A model generated the notes under the pieces. It was given only the letters and a program-made list of their open reading frames with translations, searched no databases and was not told the origin of the DNA. Both the position numbers and the translations under genes were made by a program. 14,684 nt of DNA from Thermoproteota archaeon (lineage in GTDB: Archaea; Korarchaeota; Korarchaeia; Korarchaeales; Korarchaeaceae), in the NCBI GenBank assembly GCA_003661365.1, contig QMVZ01000024.1, positions 1 to 14,684 of the forward strand, written 5' to 3'. The stretch's first letter is position 1. Each line of letters begins with the position of its first letter. Of this stretch, positions 5,756-13,373 are shown in pieces.

Positions 5756-6997
5756 ATGATTTTTAACTATCTTATGGGATGCTTTTTGATAACCTTGCAG
5801 CGCAAATTTTACGTGGTTACGGAGGAAGAGATAAAAGAGGGAAAGGTCGTTGATGTGTACTTTCTCAGAACTTTGAAAACAATGAAGAGGCTTGGAATAA
5901 GCAAGAAGGAGGTAGTGGCGGAGATAGCAGCGAGATCCCTTCCAAAATCAAGGATACCACCTCATGAGCCTTGGAAGTGGGGAGTACTAGCTGGAGTTGA
6001 GGAAGTAGTCAAGCTCATGGAAGGAAAGAAAGTTGACCTGTATTCCCTGCCAGATGGCAGCCTTTTTCATCCTAAAATTCCCATAATGAGAATTGAAGGG
6101 CCGTATGAGGAATTCGGGGCATTAGAGACCAGTATATTAGGGTTTCTATGTTCCCTCTCTGGCGTTGCCAGCGCGGCTGCACACGTTAAGATCGCAGCAG
6201 GAGGGAAACCAGTCATCAACTTCGGGATAAGAAGAAATCACCCGGCTATCTCCCTAGCCATAGAAAGGGCTAGCATAATTGGGGGATGTGATGGCTCATC
6301 TGGGATCTTAGTCGAGGAACTAGGATTCAAGCCCGTAGGAACGATGCCGCACGCGTTAATGGTGATAGCTGGTGATCAGGTTAAAGCTTGGAGGGCTTTT
6401 GATGAGGCCATGCCCAAAGAAGTCCCTAGAATAGCCTTAGTTGACACTTTCTTCGACGAAAAGGCTGAGGCTCTTATGGCTGCAGAGGCCTTAAAGGATA
6501 GGCTAGCAGGGGTTAGGTTAGACACTCCAAGATCAAGAAGAGGAGATATGGAGGAGATAATAAGGGAAGTAAGGTGGGAACTTGATCTAAGGGGTTACAA
6601 GGACGTCAAGATATTCCTTTCTGGTGGCTTAGATGAGTACAGCGTCGCAAGGTATGCAGAGGCCGGAGCTGATGCATTTGGAGTTGGGACAAGGATAACG
6701 GGAGCCAATCCTATAGATTTTGGGATGGATGTTGTAGAAGTCGAAGGCAAGTCTATAGCTAAAAGGGGGATTTGTTCAGGGAGCAAGGATCTCTTCAGGT
6801 GTCCTGAGTGTTTAACTTATTCAATCACACCAAAGGGTGCGCAGGCTCCAGTTTGCGATAGGTGCGGGGTTGAGATGAAGCCAGCATATGTCAAGATGCT
6901 TGAAAAAGGAAAAGTGCTGGTTGATTTTGAGGTGGTCTCAAAGCTGAGAGAGAGGACTCTCTCCCAGTTGAGAAAGCTTGGGCTGTTGAAATCTTAA
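5756..6997 (+). CDS. pncB: Nicotinate phosphoribosyltransferase, archaeal type with C-terminal zinc ribbon
   Basis: This enzyme joins nicotinate to PRPP to give nicotinate mononucleotide in NAD salvage. The 413-residue ORF follows the Thermoplasma acidophilum enzyme closely: EEEIKEGKVVDVYFLRT near the start, LETSILGFLCSLSGVA, FGIRRNHP (156-163), GTMPHAL (195-201, with H199), VDTFFDEK, RLDTPRSRRG, LSGGLDE (288-294) and FGVGTRITGANPIDF. A four-cysteine zinc site follows (C349, C352, C367, C370). The first 13 or so codons from ATG 5756 are not family-like. By alignment the start should be close to the TTG at 5795-5797; ATG 5774 is another choice. A TATA-like TTTTTAACTATCTTA at about 5760-5773 lies roughly 30 bases before that TTG, which would suit leaderless translation. 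No good ribosome-binding site precedes any candidate. Confidence 0.94.
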   Translation: MIFNYLMGCFLITLQRKFYVVTEEEIKEGKVVDVYFLRTLKTMKRLGISKKEVVAEIAARSLPKSRIPPHEPWKWGVLAGVEEVVKLMEGKKVDLYSLPDGSLFHPKIPIMRIEGPYEEFGALETSILGFLCSLSGVASAAAHVKIAAGGKPVINFGIRRNHPAISLAIERASIIGGCDGSSGILVEELGFKPVGTMPHALMVIAGDQVKAWRAFDEAMPKEVPRIALVDTFFDEKAEALMAAEALKDRLAGVRLDTPRSRRGDMEEIIREVRWELDLRGYKDVKIFLSGGLDEYSVARYAEAGADAFGVGTRITGANPIDFGMDVVEVEGKSIAKRGICSGSKDLFRCPECLTYSITPKGAQAPVCDRCGVEMKPAYVKMLEKGKVLVDFEVVSKLRERTLSQLRKLGLLKS

Positions 6998-7004
6998 CAA
7001 CCCC

Positions 7005-7013
7005 ATAAATATT
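7005..7013 (+). promoter_or_regulatory. TATA element for the first metallophosphoesterase gene
   Basis: ATAAATATT lies 8 bases after the nicotinate phosphoribosyltransferase stop and about 38 bases before the next ATG (7047). This suggests transcription starts at about 7034 with a short leader, and that the surface-protein cluster has its own promoter. Confidence 0.6.
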
Positions 7014-7046
7014 AAGGAAACAGATTCGACACTCATAGGGTCAGGT

Positions 7047-8891
7047 ATGATAAAGGTTCGAATTTCGAATATTGTCGCCCTAATCTCTATAATTTCAATT
7101 CTGCTAACTTTATCGATTCCCATAGTAGGAACTGCGGTAAGTGCAACGCCAGACTCAGTCTTACCGTTCCCAGATTATCATACAGATCCCTTGAACGGCA
7201 TCTTCTATCCTCGCTTAGGAACTCCTGCATTTGTGATCTATAACGAGGAAATGGATATATACGCGAAAAAGGAACTCATCGGTTCTGAGCCAAGCGTATA
7301 CATCAGATCCCTTTTCACAGAAGGCTATGAGTATGCTCTAGAAGTCGCTGCTACCGAGGATGTTGGGAAAGGAGTGCTTAAGATAACTGTGAAGGTGCCA
7401 GAAGGGATCCCAGAAGGTCTTTTCAATCTAACAGTCAAGAGTGGGGCTACTGAACTGACAGAACCTAACGCAGTATACGTCTTTGGTCAAAAATATCCAG
7501 AAAAATTGAATGTAATCCACATAACAGACAATCATTATGGAGTAAGGAGGAAGGCAAAGCTTCTAAAGAATCGAGAATTGTTCAGACAACTCATCGCTCT
7601 AGTAAACGGTCTAAGACCTGATATAATGGTTCATACAGGAGATCTCATCGATGGAATTGCGAAAGCAGATGAAGAAGATCCATTCAAGAGCATGTATCAA
7701 GACCTAGTCAGGTTAAGGGTTCCTCTAATAGTGGTACAGGGTAACAACGATAATACTGCAGTTGAGAAGGGATCTTACTTCTGGGAGAAGTACTTTGGTC
7801 CCCTTTACGGCGTTGTTAAGTTTGGAAGCTACAGTTTCTTCCTTTTAGATGCCGATACTGGAAGAGTTCAGCCAGAACAGATCTCTTGGCTCGATGAGAG
7901 AATTGAACTGTACAAAGATGTGCCAGTTAAAGTCTTAATGATACACTACCCATATCATACAGAGGAACTGGGATACTTCCACAAGGAAAAGGGTTTTGTA
8001 AGCGTAGTTCCCAACATAACTAACTGGCTGGAGAGCTACAAGTTTAGTCTCGTACTAATGGGTCACTGGCACGTCGATAACATCACGAGACCTCCCCAAG
8101 TACCAGCTTTGAGTATCGTAAGCAATGCAGGGCAATACGATGACGTAGATGATTATGGTCATTACAGGCCAATAACAATATGGGCTGATGGAAGTGTTGA
8201 TTTCATAAATCCGGCTCCGTCCATAGCAACGTTGTCTGTAAAGTACTTACAGAGGTACGATGGATCGACGACTGGAGTCTCTGTGATTGTGACAAATAAG
8301 GGGACCAGCGAAGTAAACCTGATCCTTCCAGTAGTCTTATCGAAGTACCAAGAGAACCCCGGTATCGAAAACGCTGAGATCTTACGTTCTTATAGTCACA
8401 AAGGCAAGGGAATATACGAATTAGGAGTTTCAGTATCTCCAGGAGAGGAACTACTCGTGAAAATATATGTTGAAGAGGATACGACAGCTCCTAGCGTAAC
8501 TGTTGAGCCAGAGGTCAAGGAAGAGACGATAACTCTGTGGTATGAAGCCTTTGACGAAGGGCTTGGAGTTAAAGACGTCAAACTGTATTACTCTGTTGAC
8601 AACAAGACGTGGACAGAGATAAGTCCAGAGTTCGAAGCAGGATATCCGCTGTACAAGTTCCAAGCGAAGGCTGGGACCATGTACTTTAAGGTATTAGCTG
8701 AAGACGTGGCTGGAAACAAAGCTGAGTTCTATGGAACCGTTGAGGTTCCTTCCTTAAAGCCTACTGAGACTCCCGCTCCCACACCAGCGCCAACAAAACC
8801 CCCTGGAGCTGGAGTGCCAATATCCTACATAGGCCTGGCTGTAGTCGGGATCATAGTAGTTGTAGCTGCCGTCTTGCTTAAGAGGAGGTAA
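7047..8891 (+). CDS. Membrane-anchored extracellular metallophosphoesterase, paralog 1
   Basis: This is a 614-residue exported protein. A Sec-type signal or N-terminal anchor covers about 1-33. An N-terminal beta-rich domain (about 45-150) has the motif NGIxxPRxGxPAF (50-62). A calcineurin-like metallophosphoesterase domain (about 152-400) carries D161xH163, GDLID (198-202), GNND (232-235), H300 and GHWH (339-342), which together bind a dinuclear metal centre. The His normally found in GNHD is Asn (N234). An Ig-like or fibronectin-like domain follows at about 478-568, then a Pro/Thr stalk (about 570-588) and a C-terminal membrane helix ending KRR, so the enzyme should sit outside the cell. 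The ATG at 7047 follows a weak AGGGTCAGGT ribosome-binding sequence. Its tandem neighbour is a clear paralog, and an ABC importer lies downstream. The substrate is not known; phosphomono- or phosphodiesters are both possible. Confidence 0.9.
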   Translation: MIKVRISNIVALISIISILLTLSIPIVGTAVSATPDSVLPFPDYHTDPLNGIFYPRLGTPAFVIYNEEMDIYAKKELIGSEPSVYIRSLFTEGYEYALEVAATEDVGKGVLKITVKVPEGIPEGLFNLTVKSGATELTEPNAVYVFGQKYPEKLNVIHITDNHYGVRRKAKLLKNRELFRQLIALVNGLRPDIMVHTGDLIDGIAKADEEDPFKSMYQDLVRLRVPLIVVQGNNDNTAVEKGSYFWEKYFGPLYGVVKFGSYSFFLLDADTGRVQPEQISWLDERIELYKDVPVKVLMIHYPYHTEELGYFHKEKGFVSVVPNITNWLESYKFSLVLMGHWHVDNITRPPQVPALSIVSNAGQYDDVDDYGHYRPITIWADGSVDFINPAPSIATLSVKYLQRYDGSTTGVSVIVTNKGTSEVNLILPVVLSKYQENPGIENAEILRSYSHKGKGIYELGVSVSPGEELLVKIYVEEDTTAPSVTVEPEVKEETITLWYEAFDEGLGVKDVKLYYSVDNKTWTEISPEFEAGYPLYKFQAKAGTMYFKVLAEDVAGNKAEFYGTVEVPSLKPTETPAPTPAPTKPPGAGVPISYIGLAVVGIIVVVAAVLLKRR

Positions 8892-8893
8892 GG

Positions 8894-10627
8894 ATGCGGA
8901 AAAAGTGCCTTTTCCTCCTCTTTTTTCTTCTCCTTTCGCCTTTCGGGTTGGCCGGGATAAACAAGAAAGTTCGTCCAGTGAACGGAATTCTTCTCCCTAG
9001 GATAGGTTTCCCAGCTTTTATTGAACCAAACAGCTCATTTGAAGTCGTATTGGCTGGAGAGATTAAACAAATAAGATCTAGTATCGAAAATGACTTGAGC
9101 TCTTATGAGCTGGCTTTAGAGAGGGCCTCATATAATAGCTCTGAAAACCTAACGTATCTAACCCTTCATGCTGGAGATGTCAATTCTGGATTATATTCAC
9201 TCATTATAGAAAGCGAAAAGGGAGTATTTAGGGAACCAAATTGTGTTTCGGTTAAGGAAAGTTGGGAACTACCATTAACGGTGTTCTGGGTATCAGATAC
9301 CCATTATGACAACAGCAAAGGGCAGCTTCACCTCGCAGCAAGGTTTAGGAGGCATATTTGGACCATTAACTTCTTTTCTCCTGATTTCGCTATAATTACG
9401 GGAGATGTATGCAACAACCCTCCAGAAGGCCTGTTCATCGGTGCTTATCATGAGTTAATGAATCTTCAATGTCCAATAGTCTTGATTCCTGGAAACCATG
9501 ATCATAGTCTGAAAGGAGACTTCTTCACAAAATATCTGGCTCCTTCGAATGCAAGCTTAGATGTAGGACCAGTTCACATAATTTGCTTGGACACGGGACC
9601 TGGATCCCTGAGCGGGAACATAACCAAGGATCAGAAGGAATGGCTCGTTAAGGACCTGGAATCAGTCTCAGAAAAGCCCATAAAGATGCTGTTAATTCAT
9701 CACCCGCTCTTCACCATATGGAATACGACAGAAGTGAGCGTAGAAGAGATAGTGAACATTTTGGTTAGATATAATGTAACAATGGTTCTTTCAGGTCACA
9801 TGCATGAAAGCTACGTGTTTGAAGATCCCATACTAATGGTGACCAATCCCAACTCATATGGAAAGGGGATCGAGAGAGCACGGCCTGGCTTCAGAGTTTT
9901 TGAATTAACTTCTTCAGGAGAAATTAAGTGGCTAAAGAGCCTTTATGAACCAATATACCTGGAGGAGTTCGAAATATTGGTCTTCCAAGCAAACGATGGG
10001 GAAGCAAAGGGATTCTCTGCATATTTATACAATGGTCTCCCGAGAAGAGTCTCTGGAAAATTCAGGGTTAAGCTTGCTACTGAACCTCTTGAAGCCGAGG
10101 GAGGGAAGATCATCCAACTTAATAGGACGAGAGATGGCAAGTTCCTTGTTACCCTAGAAGTTGATCTTGAGCCTCAACAAGAGAAGCTAGTTAAGGTATG
10201 GGCAGAGGAAGACGTGGATCCACCGCATTACATTAACCTATCCAAGAGCATCACTTATGGGGCCAACACAAACGTGATTTGGGTTAATGTCACTGCAAGG
10301 GACAGGATCTTAGGAGTTAAGAACGTTACCCTCAAGTACAGTACCAATAACGCGACATGGAATGATGTCCAACTGATTAGACTCAATGAAATTCTGTTTA
10401 CAGGACGTTTTCAAGTTCAGAAAGATGTGCCTGTGGTTTATTACACCATCGAAGCCGTAGACGCTGCGGGCAATGTCGAAATTCGGGGAGGAAAAATCGA
10501 ATTTTTACCGGAAGTAACCGAAAGCGAGGAAGCAAAACAAACCCTTATCACATGGAAACTCATTGTTATCCCAGCACTTATCTTAATCATTCTGATCATC
10601 ATAATGGCACGAATGAAGGGAAGATGA
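8894..10627 (+). CDS. Membrane-anchored extracellular metallophosphoesterase, paralog 2
   Basis: This is a 577-residue paralog of the preceding gene with the same plan. It has a signal peptide (1-20, ending FGLAG), an N-terminal domain with NGIxxPRxGxPAF (30-42), and a metallophosphoesterase domain with D135xH137, GDVCN (170-174), the standard GNHD (200-203), H269 and GHMH (301-304). An Ig-like domain follows (about 437-540), then a C-terminal helix (about 554-572) and a basic end. It lacks the Pro/Thr stalk of paralog 1. It carries twelve N-x-S/T sequons against four in paralog 1, suggesting dense surface glycosylation. The ATG lies 2 bases after the paralog 1 stop, with GAGGAGG at 8882-8888 as a strong ribosome-binding site, so the two are co-translated. 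The catalytic residues look complete, so this may be the more conventional enzyme of the pair. The substrate is unknown. Confidence 0.9.
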   Translation: MRKKCLFLLFFLLLSPFGLAGINKKVRPVNGILLPRIGFPAFIEPNSSFEVVLAGEIKQIRSSIENDLSSYELALERASYNSSENLTYLTLHAGDVNSGLYSLIIESEKGVFREPNCVSVKESWELPLTVFWVSDTHYDNSKGQLHLAARFRRHIWTINFFSPDFAIITGDVCNNPPEGLFIGAYHELMNLQCPIVLIPGNHDHSLKGDFFTKYLAPSNASLDVGPVHIICLDTGPGSLSGNITKDQKEWLVKDLESVSEKPIKMLLIHHPLFTIWNTTEVSVEEIVNILVRYNVTMVLSGHMHESYVFEDPILMVTNPNSYGKGIERARPGFRVFELTSSGEIKWLKSLYEPIYLEEFEILVFQANDGEAKGFSAYLYNGLPRRVSGKFRVKLATEPLEAEGGKIIQLNRTRDGKFLVTLEVDLEPQQEKLVKVWAEEDVDPPHYINLSKSITYGANTNVIWVNVTARDRILGVKNVTLKYSTNNATWNDVQLIRLNEILFTGRFQVQKDVPVVYYTIEAVDAAGNVEIRGGKIEFLPEVTESEEAKQTLITWKLIVIPALILIILIIIMARMKGR

Positions 10628-10674
10628 TATCCCCTAAAAGCTCCTATAAAAACCGCGAGAAGTTTTCAACCTCG

Positions 10675-10690
10675 TAAATTTTAATAATAA
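10675..10690 (+). promoter_or_regulatory. TATA element for the GldG-like surface protein gene
   Basis: AAATTTTAATAATAAT lies in the 84-base gap after the second phosphoesterase, about 35-40 bases before the ATG at 10721. The gene can thus be transcribed separately from the phosphoesterase pair. Confidence 0.55.
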
Positions 10691-10711
10691 TGGGCCTAAA
10701 AATCCTCCTAA

Positions 10712-11728
10712 GTGATAAAAATGAAGAGAAGCATCGCTCTGTTTCTAATTGCCGCGTTAATAGCACCTATCATTGTATTCGGTATAAGTGCACAGGGTAA
10801 AGTTGTGGCCATAGACATTACTCCCGGAAGGGTCAAGGACCTTGATACCGAGTGGGGTCAGAAAAACCTAAAGTGGCTGGAAGGGAACCTGACTGCAGCA
10901 GGCTTTCAGGTTAAAGAGATTACAGAGATAACACCAGAGGCCCTTCAAGGGGTTGATGCCCTAATTATAGGGAAGCTTTACGATTACAACAGCGTTTTCT
11001 CCGATGCTGAGATACAAGCTATAAAGAACTGGTTCCTAGAGGGTGGAAAGTTCATCTGGGTAGGAGCTGATAGCGACTATACCGAGCCTTACCTGAATCC
11101 TGATGATATATCGTTCAAGGCAGACGAGCCAAACAAGATTCTTGCTGCAATAGGCTCAAGCCTAAGGCTTGAGTACGCTTCACTGGAGGACCCAACTACC
11201 AACATAGGAGCAGGCTACAGGGTTAAGAGCCATGAGGCGAACACAGCTGGCTTTGCAGGCCAGATAACAAAGAACGCACCCGTAGTATTGTTCCACGGAC
11301 CAACATTTGTAATAGGCTTCAAGAATGGACAATTCGTCCCATTCAGCGAGGTAGAAGGGCCAAACGTTGTTTGGCTCTACAGATCAAGCCCTGACGGTAC
11401 TGTCGTAAGCCATGATGGAGTAGATCCAAAGGTACACAGCGTAGGCGAGACTGGTCAATTTGTAGAAGCTGCAGCTGAAATAATAGACCTAGGCTTGTTC
11501 AAGCCGAAGGGTAAGGTCATAGTTACAGGAGAGTCCCTTCTTGGAGACAGGTTCATAGGCACACCAGAGTATCACGGAGAGAAACTGCAGGGTATGACCT
11601 TCATAATAAACGCATTCATCTGGGGAACAACTGTAGAAGGACCAGCAATAAGCATGACCATGCTGATAGCCATAGTCGTAATAATCATCATAGTCATAGT
11701 GGCGCTCGTCTTCCTGAGGAAGAAGTGA
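10712..11728 (+). CDS. Exported membrane-anchored protein with IFT52/GldG-like (ABC-transport auxiliary) domain
   Basis: This 338-residue surface protein has a signal peptide (about 4-28, ending GISAQG) and a C-terminal membrane helix (about 311-334) followed by RKK. Between them is a Rossmann-like domain. KVVAIDITPGRVKD (30-43), the strand VDALIIGKLYDYN, FSDAEIQAIKNWFLEGGKFIWVG and ILAAIGSSLRLEYA resemble the IFT52/GldG family, which is related to the class I glutamine-amidotransferase fold and is often found with ABC transporters. No catalytic Cys-His pair is visible, so a binding or scaffold role is more likely than enzymatic. The frame opens with GTG at 10712, but I prefer the ATG at 10721: it gives a normal signal peptide, and AGTGAT just before it is a partial ribosome-binding site. 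It sits between the phosphoesterases and the ABC binding protein, which suggests one surface system. The domain call is by pattern only. Confidence 0.7.
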   Translation: MIKMKRSIALFLIAALIAPIIVFGISAQGKVVAIDITPGRVKDLDTEWGQKNLKWLEGNLTAAGFQVKEITEITPEALQGVDALIIGKLYDYNSVFSDAEIQAIKNWFLEGGKFIWVGADSDYTEPYLNPDDISFKADEPNKILAAIGSSLRLEYASLEDPTTNIGAGYRVKSHEANTAGFAGQITKNAPVVLFHGPTFVIGFKNGQFVPFSEVEGPNVVWLYRSSPDGTVVSHDGVDPKVHSVGETGQFVEAAAEIIDLGLFKPKGKVIVTGESLLGDRFIGTPEYHGEKLQGMTFIINAFIWGTTVEGPAISMTMLIAIVVIIIIVIVALVFLRKK

Positions 11729-11730
11729 TA

Positions 11731-11754
11731 TCCCTTCCTCTCTTTCTTTTTTAT
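11731..11754 (+). terminator. Pyrimidine-rich terminator after the GldG-like gene
   Basis: A C/T tract ending in a run of T starts 2 bases after the stop codon. It is preceded by the short inverted repeat CTTCCT-G-AGGAAG (11709-11721) in the last codons. Oligo-T stretches of this kind end transcription in archaea. Confidence 0.5.
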
Positions 11755-11761
11755 TGAAAAC

Positions 11762-11777
11762 CTTTTTAAGAGCTCTT
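11762..11777 (+). promoter_or_regulatory. Possible promoter with overlapping palindrome before the solute-binding protein gene
   Basis: CTTTTTAAG (11762-11770) could serve as a TATA element, with transcription starting about 25 bases downstream, before the TTG start at 11818. It overlaps the perfect 10-base palindrome AAGAGCTCTT (11768-11777), a candidate operator. Both are short and may be chance. Confidence 0.35.
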
Positions 11778-11817
11778 GTTTACACACTTGTTTGAAGGAG
11801 TAATAAGGTGAGAAATC

Positions 11818-13230
11818 TTGGATAAAAAAGTGGTAGGAGGTATTCTACTTATACTGGTGATCGTGGTAGCAACTGGATTCTTCCTTCTGAGCAGAAGAGG
11901 TCCTGGACCATCTCCTACGCCAACTGTTACACCTGCTGAGGGAATTGTGCTTAAGATCATTACAAGACATGCCAGCACGATCTGGAAGATCACTAAGGAG
12001 AGCTTCCTCAAAACAGATTTGGCGAAACAATACAACATAGTAGATCTGCGCTTTTACAGCCCCAATTTTGCCCTCTGGCCAGACGTAATCCAGAAAGAAA
12101 AACCAGACGTGGCATGGGGAGGAGGTCCAACTGTTTTCAATGATCTTGTAGATAAAGGACTCGTTGCACCCTTAACAGATCCAGAACTGCTGGCAGAGGT
12201 AAATAACATTCCTGATGACATCTCTGGTGCAGAGATGAAGCGATACAAAGATGGTAAATTGATGTGGGTGGCAGCAGCCATATCCTCATTCGGATTTACA
12301 TATAACAAGAAGATGCTTAATGAGCGAGGCCTTCCAGAGCCTCAAACCTGGGAAGATCTAGCCAGTCCAGAATATGGCAAAATGCTCCCTCTACCCGCTC
12401 TATCATACGCTAGATCCACTACATCAACCTCGCACAGCAGAATATACCAGATCATACTTCAGAAGGAAGGATGGGAACAAGGATGGGTGTTAATAGCTGG
12501 TTTAGCTGCGAACGGAAGACCTTATGGAGGGTCCGTTGAGGCTCAGTGGGCAGTTCAGACAGGCGAAGTGCCAATTGGGATTATGATAGACTTTTATGGA
12601 TTCGAGCTTCAGCTTCAATCCCCCGATTTCATCTACGTGATGCCACCAGGGACAATAGTAAATGGAGACCCCATAGCTCTCCTCACTACATCTGAGCATC
12701 CCGAGGCAGCTCAGGCATTCATAAGGTGGGTTCTATCAGCTGAGGGCCAAGCAGTGCTGTGGTTGGACGAGCGGATAAATAGAATGCCAGTCAGGGAAGA
12801 CGCATTTAAGACCCCTAAGGGAAGGGAAAGGGTCGATTTATACACTAGATACAACCAAACAATTGCTCTGCAAGCGATACAATTTAACGAAAGCCTTGCA
12901 GGTGCGGTCTATTTCTCGATAGCCTACTATCTCGATGCAGTCCTCTGCGATACTCATGAAGAGCTGGTTAGAACGTGGAAAAAGCTTGTAGATGCCTTAG
13001 AGGCTGGCAAGATAACCCAAGAAGAATTTGAACAATACAAATATGAACTTGGAAAGCCGTTAACCTGGACCGAAGACGGCACCAAATACACATTTACGTT
13101 AGAATACGCGATTCAGATAAACGAGGAACTAAAAAAGAACCCAACATTTGCATCTAAGATGCAATCGTTGTGGAGGGAAGCGGCCGTTCAAAGATATGAG
13201 GAGCTTTTCAACGAGATTCCTGATCCCTAA
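11818..13230 (+). CDS. ABC transporter solute-binding protein, Fe(III)/thiamine/aminoethylphosphonate class, membrane-anchored
   Basis: This 470-residue protein should capture a solute outside the membrane for the permease encoded downstream. An N-terminal helix (about 4-23) is followed by a Pro/Thr linker (about 28-40) with no lipobox Cys, so it is tethered by an uncleaved anchor. The binding domain shows KPDVAWGGGPTVFNDLVDKGLVAPL (first hinge region), FGFTYNKKMLNERGLPEPQTWEDLASPEYGKM, and HPEAAQAFIRWVLSAEGQAVLWLDERINRMPVRED near the end. This is the layout of class 1/8 binding proteins in the iron/thiamine/spermidine/2-aminoethylphosphonate group. Conserved ligand residues cannot be assigned by eye, so the substrate is open. 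A C-terminal helical extension of about 100 residues follows the usual fold end. The TTG at 11818 is chosen because AAGGTGAG lies 5-6 bases upstream; the GTG inside that sequence runs into a stop after a few codons. Confidence 0.9.
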   Translation: MDKKVVGGILLILVIVVATGFFLLSRRGPGPSPTPTVTPAEGIVLKIITRHASTIWKITKESFLKTDLAKQYNIVDLRFYSPNFALWPDVIQKEKPDVAWGGGPTVFNDLVDKGLVAPLTDPELLAEVNNIPDDISGAEMKRYKDGKLMWVAAAISSFGFTYNKKMLNERGLPEPQTWEDLASPEYGKMLPLPALSYARSTTSTSHSRIYQIILQKEGWEQGWVLIAGLAANGRPYGGSVEAQWAVQTGEVPIGIMIDFYGFELQLQSPDFIYVMPPGTIVNGDPIALLTTSEHPEAAQAFIRWVLSAEGQAVLWLDERINRMPVREDAFKTPKGRERVDLYTRYNQTIALQAIQFNESLAGAVYFSIAYYLDAVLCDTHEELVRTWKKLVDALEAGKITQEEFEQYKYELGKPLTWTEDGTKYTFTLEYAIQINEELKKNPTFASKMQSLWREAAVQRYEELFNEIPDP

Positions 13231-13244
13231 TCGATTACTTCACT

Positions 13245-13259
13245 CTATCCTTTCTTTTT
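13245..13259 (+). terminator. Pyrimidine/T-rich terminator after the solute-binding protein gene
   Basis: A C/T-rich stretch ending in CTTTCTTTTTG begins 15 bases after the stop codon, with no strong stem. It is compatible with archaeal oligo-T termination. The rest of the 143-base gap to the permease (13260-13344) shows no coding sequence or RNA I can support. Confidence 0.45.
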
Positions 13260-13344
13260 GCTGATTCTAACAAACACAATGAATGCGGTCGGGGCATGAG
13301 GGGCTTTTATTGCTCCTTCCCGCCAACTCTTTCCCATAAACTAA

Positions 13345-13355
13345 TTTATATAAAT
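13345..13355 (+). promoter_or_regulatory. Strong TATA element for the ABC permease gene
   Basis: TTTATATAAAT is a near-ideal archaeal TATA box. Its centre is about 24 bases before the GTG at 13374, so transcription should begin at or next to that codon. Confidence 0.7.
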
Positions 13356-13373
13356 GACATCTACTTCACCTCG

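Noticed and set aside
10628..10674. Short CGAG/CTCG inverted repeat after paralog 2
   Set aside because: The four-base stem with a long loop has no T run, so it is not a convincing terminator or operator.
11766..12308. Minus-strand frames of 61-90 codons over the solute-binding protein gene
   Set aside because: They are antisense to a well-supported gene, overlap one another and have no recognisable protein features.
13260..13344. Tiny frame (MNAVGA) and G-rich stretch between the binding protein and permease genes
   Set aside because: It is only six codons, with no ribosome-binding site, stable stem or known RNA motif.
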